From Thelephora terrestris (lineage: Eukaryota > Basidiomycota > Agaricomycetes > Thelephorales > Thelephoraceae): a stretch of 64,000 bases of DNA. The notes beneath the pieces were generated by a model. That model saw only the letters and a program-made list of their open reading frames with translations, made no database searches and was not told the DNA's origin. The stretch is from assembly GCA_015956445.1 (NCBI GenBank), contig WIUZ02000001.1:1426001-1490000 (forward strand), in the 5' to 3' direction. A program made the translations under genes and the position numbers. How positions within the stretch are numbered: position 1 is the stretch's first letter; each line of letters begins with the position of its first letter. Shown piece by piece: positions 43,034 to 54,702 of the stretch.

Positions 43034-44416
43034 TCATACATTTGATCCTGCTCGGATTTGTTTCTGCTTCTCTTGCTCAAGGCGCTGCAGGATGGATGTG
43101 AATTATGTGGCGTGGAAGCCATCATCGCTGTAACACGTACATGGTACAATAATTGAACAGCCATTTGAATATTCGCGGGCGGCCCAGTGATAACGACCAA
43201 CCTCTCGCCGTCACCTCCGGTGGGCGCAGGGCCGCCATTGACCCCCGTGCTGGTGGCCCCAGGTTCCATGATCTTAATTTGGCTGGCGCTCATGTGCCTA
43301 ATCTCGTTGATTTTGCTTCCGCCCTTCCCAATGATACAGCCGACGAGATCGTTGGGGATAAAGATCTGTTGCGTTTGGAGCTGGTGTTGCTGCGCAGGGT
43401 TGTGTTGAGGAGGAGCAGGAGGAGGGGGGTTGTTCATGTAGAGATTAGTAGAAGGGCCAGGAACATACGAGGAAGGCATCCAGGCGGGTCGGCGTGTATA
43501 ACTGGACGGCCGGTAGCTCGAATGCGTAAGCGAAGGCATACGTTCGTTCGCTTCGATGAGGATATTTCCAATGTAGTACGTCGCGATGTGGATAGCGTCT
43601 GCGACTCCAGAGACGCTAAGGACTCGCTGCCAACCGAGAATTGAGCACAAGAAAGACTGGAGGGGAGAGAAAAAAACCTCTGTTGAGCCTGGCAACATTC
43701 CCTCACTCGCATTCAACCGCGCACCACTCGCGTCTTGAATTTCTTTAATCTTCGAACCACCCTTTCCGATTACGGAGCCCATACGGGAGTTTGGAATCAT
43801 GAATTTGATCGTCACTGCGCGGCTTCCTGGGACGGATGGCTTGTCGAAAGGCTCATCGTTAATACGTCGAACGATGAGACCAAACGCCTAATGAAAATCA
43901 GGACTTGTCCTGCAGCGGAGAACGGGAACTAACCTTGGACACAGCATCGAGGGGCCCACTAACATTCAAAATGCGTTCCGGATTTCCAGGGATACTCTCC
44001 GACACCATAACGCGGGCGTTGCTCTTGTCACGAATTTCGTTCACGTGCGTACCATTCCTCCCTATGATTATGGACGCATCTTGAGTGACGATGAGGCACC
44101 TCATGTGGATGTGAGCTGAAGGAGGAGAAGTGGTGGGCGATGCCTTGGAATCCTCTGCGTCTGGCAGCGCAGGAAGATCGGCATGAGACTGTCGTGGAGA
44201 AGGGGTGGAAGCAGTCGTGTCGCCAACGACGGCAGGAGTTTCGATCATGGTTACATCCCCCGGATTCCTCGCAGAGGATACAGAGGACGCTCTGACACGG
44301 GTACTAGACGTGACATCTGAAGAAATGCCTGTGTTTGGACGTTTGTGATGCTTCTGGTGCTCGGTGTCTGATGGGGACCTGGATCTCTTCCGGTTAGAAT
44401 CAGCAGCTTCTGGCAT
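43034..44416 (-). CDS. Three-KH-domain RNA-binding protein (PCBP/HEK2/Rnc1 type)
   Basis: Poly(C)-binding type RNA-binding protein. A disordered N-terminus (KRSRSPSDTEHQKHHKRPNT) is followed by three KH domains. KH1: IHMRCLIVTQDASIIIGRNG with THVNEIRDKS. KH2: VTIKFMIPNSRMGSVIGKGG with SKIKEIQDASGARLNASEG. KH3: QQIFIPNDLVGCIIGKGGSK with INEIRHMSASQIKIMEP. The GxxG loop is GRNG in KH1 and GKGG in KH2 and KH3. A Pro-rich linker (NNPPPPAPPQHNP) lies between KH2 and KH3. The final intron (GTACGTG to CCTGCAG) gives RLEQEKQKQIRAGSNV and TGA at 43034-43036. Expected role: mRNA stability or translation. Confidence 0.9.
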
Positions 44417-45396
44417 GACCGAGTTCAGTCAGAGAGACAAGTTCTCGGGTTATGTGTCTTGTAAGGAACGGAATGGGTGAGGGGGAGAGGTTCGGTTTGG
44501 GAGGGGTGTGGATGGGGTAGAGAAACTATGGAAGTTGTGGAGGTGAGGAGAGGGGTTGATGGCAGTTGGCGCGAAGACGAAATCTACGGCGCACATACCT
44601 TGCTAGGCGGCGACGAGTGGGGCGATAATGGGAACGCGACGCCCGCAATGTTGCGAGTGAAAGCGTGAAACGGGGAGGGCGACGACGATGACGGGGATCA
44701 GGTGAGCGGAGGATGACCTGGTTCGGGAGATGCCGATCACAGACGTGTGTGACTGGAAGGAAAATGTTATTTATGAGGGTATCCCTCATGGCAGAGCCGA
44801 GCTCGTCAATTCCGAAATTCACTCGTGTTAAATACAATTTTTTTTGCTGTAAAGACTTGGAATTTTTTGGTCGCAAAAGGCGCAAAGTCCTGCCAATGTA
44901 CTTGAACCCATGCTAACTTAGCCGACTCGCCGAAATTAGCTAAGCAAAGCGTATTACCATAAAAGGTACTACGTTTGCTTACTTAATCTACGTTTTTCGA
45001 AACCGCGCAGACATAGAGCCTCGCAAGCTCGGCTAATAAGTAACTCTCTTTGATGCAACGGTAATTGCCGAACGTGTCAGGTATATTAGACTGTATGGTG
45101 ACAGACGAAGTCAAAGTCGTGCCTGTACAGTATCATTCAAGGTGTTTATATATGTATGCACTAACACATAAGTAGATAGCAAGGTAGAAAACAAACCTTA
45201 GAAGATGGCTAAGTGGCCGGGCTGGACTTGCACATCTTCAACAGTAAGGATAAACAGATGGCAGAGGCAAAGCAGTCACAGGGAAGAAGGAAAACTTAAC
45301 ATGATGGTACTATTGTTGGTCTTGCAATTGAGCATGTACTTTGGGGCGCTGTCTGTCAAAGATTTTCGGCTGTCGTACCCCGCAATGGCGTCGACT
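44417..45396. other. Large AT-richer intergenic region upstream of KH gene and downstream of Tra2
   Basis: About 980 nt that holds the KH promoter and the Tra2 3' UTR. It becomes AT-rich after 44790 and carries a nested inverted-repeat block at 44914-45042. No credible coding frame. Confidence 0.5.
44914..45042. repeat. Nested imperfect inverted repeats
   Basis: The inner arms are 44941-44958 and 44965-44981: TAAGCAAAGCGTATTACC pairs with GGTACTACGTTTGCTTA, with one bulge and one mismatch and a six-base AT-rich loop (ATAAAA). An outer pair TTAGCCGA (44918-44925) and TCGGCTAA (45029-45036) flanks it. A small palindrome GCTAACTTAGC is at 44912-44922. It could be a small non-autonomous element, a structured 3' UTR of Tra2, or chance. 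Confidence 0.4.
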
Positions 45397-46363
45397 TCAC
45401 CAACGTAGATCTGCACCATTTGTTGGAGGCTGGCTAGGACCACGCGAACCGTTTGGATCCCGGTAGTGACCAGGGCTTCCTCCTCTCGGTGGACTTCTTG
45501 AGTAGCTTCTCCTGTGCCGATATCCAGGCGAGTATCCTCGGCCACCTCCATGAGCTGGGGATGGGCTCCTGCGGTCTCGCCAACCCCTATTGTCCCTTCC
45601 GAAACGATCACGATCCCTCTCGTACCCACGACGCGGTGAACGATCGCGATAAGAGTCCCGGTGATCTCTGTCCTCTCGATCACGGTGTCTGCCATAGCCG
45701 GGATCACCGACGGGTCCACGCCTGTGTCCCATATATTCACCTGGGGTGGGAGCGTGGGGTCTGTCTGTCACAGAATAATCCACACGAATACGGCGACCAT
45801 TAAGTTCCTGGTACAGGGTCAAATCAAGCCAGGACCGAGGTTCGACCAACACACACAATTCCGTTGAGTTTCTCGATACAACGAGTGGCTTCGTCAACAG
45901 CGGACATTGTTATGAATCCAAAACCACGAGAACGAGCGGACTAGGTCGATATGACTTCAACAGATGAAACGCTAGAAAAGCGTCGGTATAACTTACGCGT
46001 TGATCGTAGACAATGACAACCTTCTCGACGCGACCGTACTGACTAAACTCATCGTCCAGGTCCCGTTCCGTTGTGCGAATGCTCAGGCCAAAAATCCCCA
46101 ACACGTTACATGGGTTAGGAGCCTGAAAGATAAGTCGATAAACAATCAAATGTGAAGCTGCCTCTGTTGCTTACTGCGGGGGCATGGGGGGGACGTTTTG
46201 GTGGTGTCGAAGCACGGTTGTAGGATGCTGGACGCTCACGGCTGCGAGAACGAGACCGAAGTGGATTGTGTTCCTGGTCTCGAGACAAAGCGACGGGCTG
46301 AGTGTATGCATCGGAATATGGGTCAACTGATGCTTGAGCAGAAGGATCTTCGAACTGAGACAT
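45397..46363 (-). CDS. TRA2: Tra2-like SR splicing regulator (RS-RRM-RS)
   Basis: Splicing activator with one RRM between arginine/serine-rich tails. N-terminal RS part: [20 protein letters not shown] and [27 protein letters not shown] (RNP2 region LGIFGLS), [18 protein letters not shown], then after introns SRGFGFI (RNP1) and [20 protein letters not shown] followed by GEYMGHRRG, the Tra2 linker motif. The C-terminal tail is rich in RD/RY/RS ([20 protein letters not shown]). It ends NGADLRW near 45397. APNP-NVLG-FGLS and [11 protein letters not shown] identify Tra2 specifically. Divergent from eL18; start codons 242 nt apart. Confidence 0.92.
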
Positions 46364-46605
46364 TGGGATGAGCCTGCAGTTGAGGATCCGACGCGTGCAA
46401 TGAAACCGAAGCGTGGCGGGTGTATTTCCTTCTGTTTGGATATTAGCATTCGATCTCCGCGTCTGTAGTTTCGATCTCCGCTCAGATATCTTCTAGGAAA
46501 TCCTTGGTGGCTCAATTCAACTGTATAGTCGTTTCCCGCACTCGCTCCCAGCGTTCTTCCCCTCGTGGCCTGCAAGAAATCTGGTGCAATCAACAAGACC
46601 GCAAG

Positions 46606-47375
46606 ATGGTTGGTCTTCGTCTGGAATCGCTCGCCTAGTACTCAATTCTTTCCAGGGTATTGACATCGCCCGCCACCACGTCAAGAAGGGTTCAAGGACC
46701 GCTCCCAAGAGTGAGGACCCTTACCTCCTCCTCCTTGTAAAAGTGAGTGGTGTTCCCGAATGAAATGCACTTTTGCCTCACACGCCTGGACAGCTCTATC
46801 GCTTCCTCGCCCGCCGCACCGACTCGAGTTTCAACAAGGTACGTGCAACCGGAGTTGTAGAGTAAAGTGTTTGGGTGACCGGTGTTACTAGGTCCTACTC
46901 CATCGCCTCTTCCTATCAAAAACCAATCGTCCCCCCCTTTCCCTATCAAAAATCGTCAAAGAGACTTCGTCTGTGCCAGATCTCGACTCAAAGGTCATCG
47001 TCAATGTCGGCACTGTTACCGACGATGTGCGATTATTAGCAATCCCAAAGCTGACCATCGCTGCTCTTCGTTTCACCACCTCCGCAAAGGAGCGTATCTT
47101 GAAGGCCGGTGGGGAGGCTTTAACCTTGGACCAGCTTGCCCTTCGCGCCCCAACCGGTTCGAACACTGTTCTACTCCGTGGTAAGAGGTCAACGCGAGAG
47201 GCCGTCAAGCACTTTGGCATGGGTCCCCACAAGCACAAGAAACCATACACTATTTCGAAGGGTCGCAAGGTAAAGCTCGACCACTTACCTCTTATGCGCA
47301 ACACTCCACTCACTTGCAGTCGATCAGTTCGAACGAGCGCGTGGTCGCAGGCAATCCCGTGGCTTCAGGGTGTAG
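46606..47375 (+). CDS. RPL18: 60S ribosomal protein eL18
   Basis: Ribosomal protein of the large subunit. The first coding exon is just the ATG (46606-46608), followed by GTTGGT and an acceptor TTTCCAG at 46649-46655; exon 2 begins [20 protein letters not shown], so Met joins directly to Gly as in all eL18 proteins. Subsequent exons give [80 protein letters not shown], and after a last intron [18 protein letters not shown] at 47373-47375. About 180 residues. Early introns right after the start codon are common in ribosomal protein genes. Confidence 0.93.
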
Positions 47376-47597
47376 TATTTCCACATGCGTACTCTCATAC
47401 GACTACGACGAAACAACTACATCCATACACATGCTCATGCTCTTCTGTCGTGATTCAACGTGCAATTGTATGTACTTCTCAATGACGCATCGGTTGCATC
47501 AGCCGTTACTTGGACCGTGAACACTCGCAGAAGAACACAAGTGAAGGAAATGGAGAGCGCAATACACCTGATATGATTAGATGATCAGCCGTGTGAA

Positions 47598-49134
47598 ATG
47601 AGCAAGATGCGCGTCTTCACCGAACCCTCAACAAATTGCCACACCCCGTCCGAAAATAATGCCACGTCCTTCACCTCCGCAGCAACCAAGTCAGTGACCT
47701 CAGGTACAATCCTACAAGAACTCATTTCCAGATTGACTAGTCCAGACCGCTAGAAAAACGGCTGCTCTGAGCAAACCCACCGCACCTAAGCGTTCGGATA
47801 TACAGGCCAAACCTGGCGAGAAAGCACAGGGGAGCGCTGACGCAATCGACATTGCAGAGAGTGAGGATATCCCTGCTCCGTCTTGTTTGAAACAATCCCA
47901 ACGCAAGCCCAACGTCCACCAACTGAAATCCACAAATGGCACCATGAAAGGAAAGGCTAAGGCACGAGGACTCCAGCGCGACGATCACATTGACTTGGGA
48001 CTACTTGATGGTGTCTCAGACGTCTCCGATATTGAGATGTCGATACCCGCCCCGCGGCGAAGGTCAAGTCCGAACGAATCATCTGCGGTGTCTACAAAGG
48101 ATGAGGCCCTCCAACGGAACCTCCTGCAGGTAAGTCTCCACTGCAGCTGGAGACAATCACAGCTGGTCGATTTATCTATCCCTCCTCAGAGTCAAAAAAC
48201 CATCGAATCATTGCAGAAACAAGTTGACGAGTTACTCAAGGTGCGAATAGATCAACAACAAGCACTGGAGAGTTGGAAGGCGCGACAGGAGACTAGTAAT
48301 GGCGGTATGTCTTTCAAACACGCTGCATAGTGGTGCCATATCGTTTCCTCCAGCGTACAGATACTACAGACAGGCGGTCGAGGAGAGCCGCAAGCTTGTC
48401 GCGTCTCTCGACACCGATTCTTCCCCTCTCCTACCTCGAGAGATTGTAGAAGAAGAGCGAAAGGCTGCAAATCGGGACATAGAACAACTGAAACGGGATA
48501 TTAAAGAAAAGGATGAGCGAATACAAGAGCTCCAGGAGTCAGGTCCGCCTTCTCGACCCTCTTGTATATACTGCCTGAAACAATCACAGAATCGCTGCTA
48601 CGTAGTGACCTCAAGGCTGAGATCGAACGTGCCAAATCTTTGACCGGTCGCGCTGGTTCTAAACCCCCCATCGACATCAACCATCAGCACCAGGTGGCAG
48701 TTACCTCTTTGTATGAAGATATGACGAACATCCTTATTACGGGTGTCAAGTTCGAGAGGGACCCAGAGCTCCCAGAAGGATCCACAAATTATCAGTGTGT
48801 TTATACCCAACGTTTTGAAGCAGTTGCGAGAAGTGAGTACTCGTCCCTGTGTTGATGTTCTGATGTCATCTGATCGTGTTCCGCAGGTATTAGGTTCCAG
48901 CTGCGAATTTGGCGGGAAACTAATGAGGACGGGCAGGAAATAGAACATGCCAGATACACCCCTCTCGACTTGGATAAAGAAACGGCTCAGTTCAGAGAAA
49001 AACTTGGATTCATGGGCTCTACATTTGCCTTCGAGAGGAATCAGATCCAAGTGTTCTCTGAACAGCTCAAAGAACATGTGGCAGAAGCTGTCGGGGCAGA
49101 GGTTGATGTCATTGAAGTCTTGTCGGATGGGTGA
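47598..49134 (+). CDS. CSM1: Monopolin subunit CSM1/PCS1-like chromosome segregation protein
   Basis: Csm1/Pcs1 cross-links kinetochores or prevents merotely and has a coiled coil followed by an RWD-type globular domain. Start MSKMRVFTEPSTN at 47598; a first intron (GTCAGT to ACCGCTAG) joins to KTAALSKPTAPKRSDI. A Ser-rich N-terminus (SIPAPRRRSSPNESSAVSTK) leads to a coiled coil (TIESLQKQVDELLKVRIDQQ, then ERKAANRDIEQLKRDIKEKD). The C-terminal domain reads VTSLYEDMTNILITGVKFER, TNYQCVYTQRFEA spliced to IRFQLRIWRETNED, and FMGSTFAFERNQIQVFSEQL. Pattern matches the Csm1 C-terminal domain. Ends EVLSDG, TGA at 49132-49134, 59 nt from the convergent asparaginase stop. Confidence 0.82.
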
Positions 49135-49193
49135 ACGGACAGGTTCTGCAGGGTGTTTTGGCAACTGTTGATTGTCCAGAATCTCGTTACGGG

Positions 49194-51673
49194 CTATAGA
49201 TCCTCCTTCAAGATCCTTTTGTTTTCTAAACTGATTCCAGATTTTTGCCACACCTGCATCGCCCCTTCGTCTCCATATTGGATAGCCTTTCTAATCGCAA
49301 TGTCAGCGAACCCGCCCTCTATGTCCGACCCCCCAAGATTTGCACCCGCGCGAACCAGCAAATCTACGATGCTCTCGTGTTTCATTCTCGCCGCCTGTGG
49401 GAGGTCAAGGCCTCGTTTACATGCTGTCGGAAACGACTCACGTAGTACAGGGGGGTATGTCCGAGTGAATCTCTAAGATGGACGAGCGCCCCCCTCTCCA
49501 ATAGCATACCAACACACTTGACACTGTTGTTCATCGCGGCGGTGTGCAAAGGCGATCGGCCCGAGACATCTAGAGAGTTGGCCACCTCGCCCGCGGAGTC
49601 GGTATGGAAGCAAAATTCGAGCGCGTGAGGATCATCCCTCGCTGTCGCGAGGTGGGTGACAAATGGAATGAGAGACGCTTCTGTGGATGTTGCCTCTGCG
49701 GCGGTCCACGTCCACGGAGAAGGGGAATCTTCCACCGAGTTCACGGTGATGGACGGTACAGTTGGGATTGTGCTGTGCTTCTGACTGGACAACTTGACGG
49801 CGTAAGATAGGATTCCTTGGATTTTCCCAATCTGTTCGTCCATGGTTGTTTGGGCGGATTGACTCGTTGCGGGTGCTTTGCCAGAAACCCGTGTAAGCTC
49901 TCCGCGGAGGGATGTACCCATGAGGTTCCTGACCTCCGCTATGGAGAGGGAAGGCTTAGAGAGTAAGTAGGATAGTTTTGTCAGCGCACACTGCACCCGC
50001 TCTCAGTATCCTCAAAGCATACGGTCCTACAAGGATCACTCGCCTCAGGGGTCATGTCACCTCCTGGAATAACTCCTGCTTGAAGTAACCCCCTGCCTGC
50101 CTCGTACGCATCCGAGACTGCGCCCTTTGTGCATTGGGAGATCGCCACAATCACGACTCCATGGTCGCAAGCCTCTCGAATGGCATCCATCAACTCCGAG
50201 CGATGGGGAGCGTTCCCAGAGCCTGGAAAACGATCAGACTAGTCGCCAGGCCGGATATTCATAGCACCTGCCAAATGTTTCTAGGACGACTCCTTTTATG
50301 GATGGGTTTAGAAATGCACGGACGGTGGCGACCGTTATGCCGGGGAATAGGCGGAGGGTCGCTGTGCAGCACATTTGAGGCGATATCCTCGGGAAATTTT
50401 CTCTAAAAATGCCTACCTACATTGGAGCTCATCTCTGTGGAGACGAACACATTAAAGAATGCACAGCACTGAGACATTTTACCTACTTTTATGAGCCCTA
50501 AATCGATGGGGGTTCGTCTGTCTGATGACATTCATCCAATTTACGACGACATCAATCCCAACTGTCCGGCGAGGGTAAGGTACGCAACTCGGAAGGTTTG
50601 CCAGGACCATACCGTTGACAAGAGGGGGAAAGTTCGGGCTGTCGTACGCATTTAGTTCGTAAGAGGACACCTTAGACACCCGGTTTCCTCTGTAAAGTGT
50701 GTGATTGAAGAAAAGGGCACACTCTGGGAAAAGCAAGTTATGAGAGTAGGTGTACCTATGAATGATAATGCACACCAGGTATTATGTATTGGCCAGCGAT
50801 GACCAATGCGCCGAGGAAATTATCCGCAGCATCATTGCGGAGCTGAGAAAGTGGTATTTGTGCGCCAGTCATGATCTGGGTAGGGAATGTAAAGAGGGTC
50901 GATGAACAGTGCGATTGAACCCTACCACAGTCTTCCCCAAGTCCTCTAGCATGAAGGAGAGGGCACTGGCTGTGTATGCCATGGTGTCGGTTCCATGGAG
51001 TATAACGAAAGCATCGAAGGTTGCATAATTGAGCTCGATCTCTGTCGCGATGCGAATCCAATCTAGGCGTAGTCGTTCGCATCCAATTATGAAACGGAAG
51101 GAGGCGAGAAATACCGTCTATCTCTATATTGCTGCTGTCCATCAACGGTACCCACTGAGGAGGGTCTCAACAGTGCGGTTCACAATTCCCTAGAATAATG
51201 CGAACCTCGAGGATTGCATAGCGGATACGTTTCCCACCCTGGCCACTGCTTGACCGGGGAGTAACTAGACTTGGGAGGCGGCATTCATATACGCCCTCAA
51301 AGATCTCCGTGCATCCGGTAGGTCGACTGGAGCTTGGATTGTTCGACGGAGCAGGGATCAAAGAGCCATCGCGCCCGACCCTGCGGGTTGACCGGACGGG
51401 CAAGGTATGTTGGGTCACATTAGCAAAGGTAGTTTCTGGAACGGAAGGAGTGTTTCGACCGCTATTTGTGTTAGACCACTGCCGATATGTAGATGATGAA
51501 CCGGCGTTGGAGAAGAGAGAGTGCTGGAGCGGATCATGAAAGCGTGCTTGGGAGCGGAGGAACTCAGTCAAGAAATAAGGCTCTGGGGAGTATCCATCTG
51601 AGCCGATTAGCATTCCAATGGTACCTCCCGTGTAGATGACCAGGATGCGGGACTCGTCGGATGAGAGCTCCAT
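49194..51673 (-). CDS. Type I-like L-asparaginase with C-terminal ankyrin repeats
   Basis: Cytosolic asparaginase of the kind found in fungi and in animal ASPG. The catalytic Thr is in [11 protein letters not shown], the second motif is [39 protein letters not shown] and [20 protein letters not shown] are typical. [20 protein letters not shown] and the [10 protein letters not shown] segment follow, then [20 protein letters not shown]. An insert of about 80 Ser/Pro-rich residues lies in the N-terminal domain. Downstream are two to four ankyrin units: [20 protein letters not shown] with [19 protein letters not shown] and [18 protein letters not shown]. It ends [16 protein letters not shown] at 49194-49196. 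Start at the ATG of MELSSDESR (51673); an upstream ATG at 51694 is in frame. Confidence 0.88.
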
Positions 51674-51985
51674 TGCGACGTTGGTCCGGCACAACTTCCC
51701 ACGAACGGCCGTCGCACAATCTTATTTGCTTTCTCTTTTCTTGTAACATTCTGCGAAACATTCATCCGTAAGCGTGGCAGCAGGCTGCCAGTTGCCATTG
51801 AATTTTAGCATTCTCTGGTAAGAGTTCCCGTGCACCCGTCTTTACGCACGCAATAATCCCGCGGACCCACTCGACCTTCGCCGAATAATATCCGGGGGTG
51901 AACGCTTCAAGCATCCGTCCGATATTTAGGCATCGATCTTCTTTCGCTCAAACATCGAATCACCACTTCCTCTACAGCTACCACC
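51674..51985. promoter_or_regulatory. Divergent promoter, asparaginase and TRP5
   Basis: 312 nt between divergent start codons of two amino-acid metabolism genes. I looked for TGACTCA-like Gcn4/Cpc1 sites and found none. No coding feature. Amino-acid control is inferred only from the genes. Confidence 0.4.
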
Positions 51986-54585
51986 ATGGAGGCCCTCCGA
52001 CAAGTTTTCGAGAAAAACAGACAGCAGGTTGGACTATCCAGCGGATTCTTACCATGGAACTAACAGCTGAAAACCTAGGGAACTGCCGCACTGGTCACCT
52101 TCGTCACCGCTGGTTACCCCACGGCCAACGATACCGTCGACATCATGTTGGCCATGGAGCGTGGGGGAGCTGACATCATCGAACTCGGCGTGCCATTCTC
52201 AGATCCCTCAGCAGACGGCCCCGTTATCCAGGAATCTAACACGGTACTCTATCCTGTCCGGCTTGTGTGCCCTCACTGACGATGCTTCAAGATCGCTGTC
52301 GAACAGGATGTAAACTACGCCCAGGTGCTTGGCCAGGTCAAGGAGGCGAGAAATCGGGGTCTCAAAGCTCCTGTACTCCTCATGGGTCAGTCTTTCGGCT
52401 TGATCACAGCGGACATGTGCACTCAAACTGGTGGGATAGGATACTACAATCCTGTACTTGCATATGGGGAACAAAAGGCGGTGCAGGACGCGAGGGAGGC
52501 TGGGGCCAACGGTTTTATCATGGTTGACTTGCCGCCAGAGGAAGCTGTAGCTTTCCGTGACAAGTGCACCACCGCTGGGTAATCCATCATCCCTCGTTCT
52601 ACACCTGCACTTTTTTAAATAACTTCCAGCGTTTCTTACGTCCCCTTGATTGCACCTTCGACCACCCGTCAGAGGATCAAGTTCTTAGCCTCGATCGCCG
52701 ACAGCTTTATCTACGTTGTTTCAAAGGTTCGCCTTGACCGTTTGCAATTGCTCCCACTAATTCCCCATTTCTAGATGGGAACTACGGGCTCCTCAATCAA
52801 TGTAAACATCAACAACCTACTTCCTGAGATCATTGCCCGTATCCGGGAGTATACCGAGATCCCACTGGCAGTCGGGTTTGGGGTAGCTACCAGGGAACAC
52901 TATGAAACTGTCCAGAATGCCGGCGCAGATGGCGTCGTGGTTGGGAGTCGATTTGTGACTGTGATCAAGAATTCTCCGGCAAACGACGTTCTAAAAAACG
53001 TCGAAGGCTTCTGTCAAACTATCCGCCCTCTGAACGGGAGACAACAGACAGCTACTCCAGCTTCGACACCCTCAAACGATACCCAGGTTGGCGAAGCTTC
53101 CACCATTGCGGCCGTGGACCTCCCCCACAGGTTCGGACAATTCGGAGGACAATATGTTCCAGAAGCACTGTTCGACTGCCTTACGGAATTAGAAGCCGCG
53201 CACAAGGCTGCCGTAGAAGATCCAAGTTTTTGGAAAGAGTTCGAAAGCTTGTTCGGTTATATGAACCGGCCATCAAACCTGTACTTCGCAGAAAAGCTGA
53301 CCGAAAAGGCAGGCGGCGCAAAGATCTGGTTAAAGCGCGAGGACCTGTGAGTGGGCAAAATAATCTCTACTTCCAGTCGTCTGACCTCGAGTCCAAAGGA
53401 ATCACACAGGCTCCCACAAAATCAACAATGCGATTGGACAGGTACGTTAGAGATCTTTAGATCCAGGAAGGCTATAAGGGATAATAATCTTCATTCAGAT
53501 AATCCTCGCCCGTAGGATTGGGAAGACCAGGATTATCGCTGAGACCGGTGCCGGTCAGCATGGAGTAGCTACTGCCACTGTCTGCGCTCGTTTCGGTATG
53601 GAGTGCGTGATCTATATGGGAGCGGAAGACGTGCGTCGTCAAGCACTGAATGTGTTTCGAATCGAGATGCTCGGAGCAAAGGTAATTCCATTGCATTACG
53701 TTCAAATTTAGCGGTCCAACCACTCTTCAGGTCATTCCGGTTTACTCTGGTTCGAAAACCCTGAAGGACGCAGTCAATGAGGCTTTCAGAGATTGGGTGA
53801 CTAATTTGGCCACTACACACTACCTGGTTGGGTCTGCCATTGGACCACACCCCTTCCCAACGATGGTCAGAGATTACCAGAAGGTAATCAGCAAAGAGAT
53901 CAAGGAACAGATGCAGGCCGCGAGGGGCAAGCTTCCCGACGCAGTGGTCGCATGCGTGGGGGGCGGTAGTAACGCAATTGGGACGTTCTATAACTTCATC
54001 CCGGACAAGACTGTCAGACTAGTTGGCGTAGAGGCTGGAGGCGAAGGTGATTGATCCTCCTCAGGTTTAGTTGGATCCAGACTCACCGTCGGACAGGTCT
54101 GGACGGCAACAAACATAGTGCGACGCTCTCCAAGGGCACACCGGGTGTGTTACACGGTGTTAGGACTTACATTCTGCAGTCTGAGTTCGGCCAAATCATC
54201 GAGACGCATTCAGTCAGCGCAGGACTGGACTATCCAGGTGTTGGCCCGGAGCACGCCTGGTTGAAGGATTCCGGAAGGGCGGAATATGTCGTCGCGACTG
54301 ACGAACAGGCTCTCCGTGGATTCAGAATGTTGACCCAACTCGAGGGTATAATTCCAGCTCTCGAGTCTTCCCATGCGATCTGGGAGGGTGTCCAACTGGC
54401 CTCGAAGCTACCCGCAGATCAGGATATTGTGATAGTGGGTGTGGTTTCTATCATCACCGTTCTCGTTTTTCTGAATAATCTTCCAGTGTCTTTCCGGACG
54501 TGGCGACAAAGACGTGGAGCAGATCTCGCAGTTACTTCCCGGGAAATGGGCTGATATATTGGACTGGCATATTTCAACACATTAG
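51986..54585 (+). CDS. TRP5: Tryptophan synthase, fused alpha-beta (TRP5)
   Basis: Bifunctional enzyme catalysing the last two steps of tryptophan synthesis, indole-3-glycerol phosphate to indole to tryptophan. Alpha domain: [45 protein letters not shown] spliced to [55 protein letters not shown] linker of about 40 residues precedes the beta domain: [40 protein letters not shown] (the PLP lysine context HTGSHKINN), [50 protein letters not shown] and [20 protein letters not shown]. It ends WHISTH, TAG at 54583-54585. Numerous short introns. Fused TRP5 is typical for fungi. Confidence 0.97.
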
Positions 54586-54702
54586 GTAGTAGAAAATACA
54601 GGCATGGGCTGCCAGATGACTCGATCAATAGTTAGATCGCGTCTTTCATGGCGTTTACTAGATATTACCATCATCTCAATCCAATCTTCATCTGTCTTTA
54701 TC

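Noticed and set aside
43153-43644. 163-codon plus-strand open frame within the KH gene
   Set aside because: Antisense shadow of KH2-KH3 coding sequence.
44526-44885. 119-codon minus-strand open frame upstream of the KH gene
   Set aside because: Arg/Pro rich with no motif; it lies in promoter/3' UTR sequence and has no matching splice pattern.
48598-49251. 217-codon minus-strand open frame overlapping the CSM1 3' half
   Set aside because: It lies opposite a well-supported CSM1 coding region, crosses its introns without splice signals of its own, and contains no recognised motif. Likely a frame shadow.
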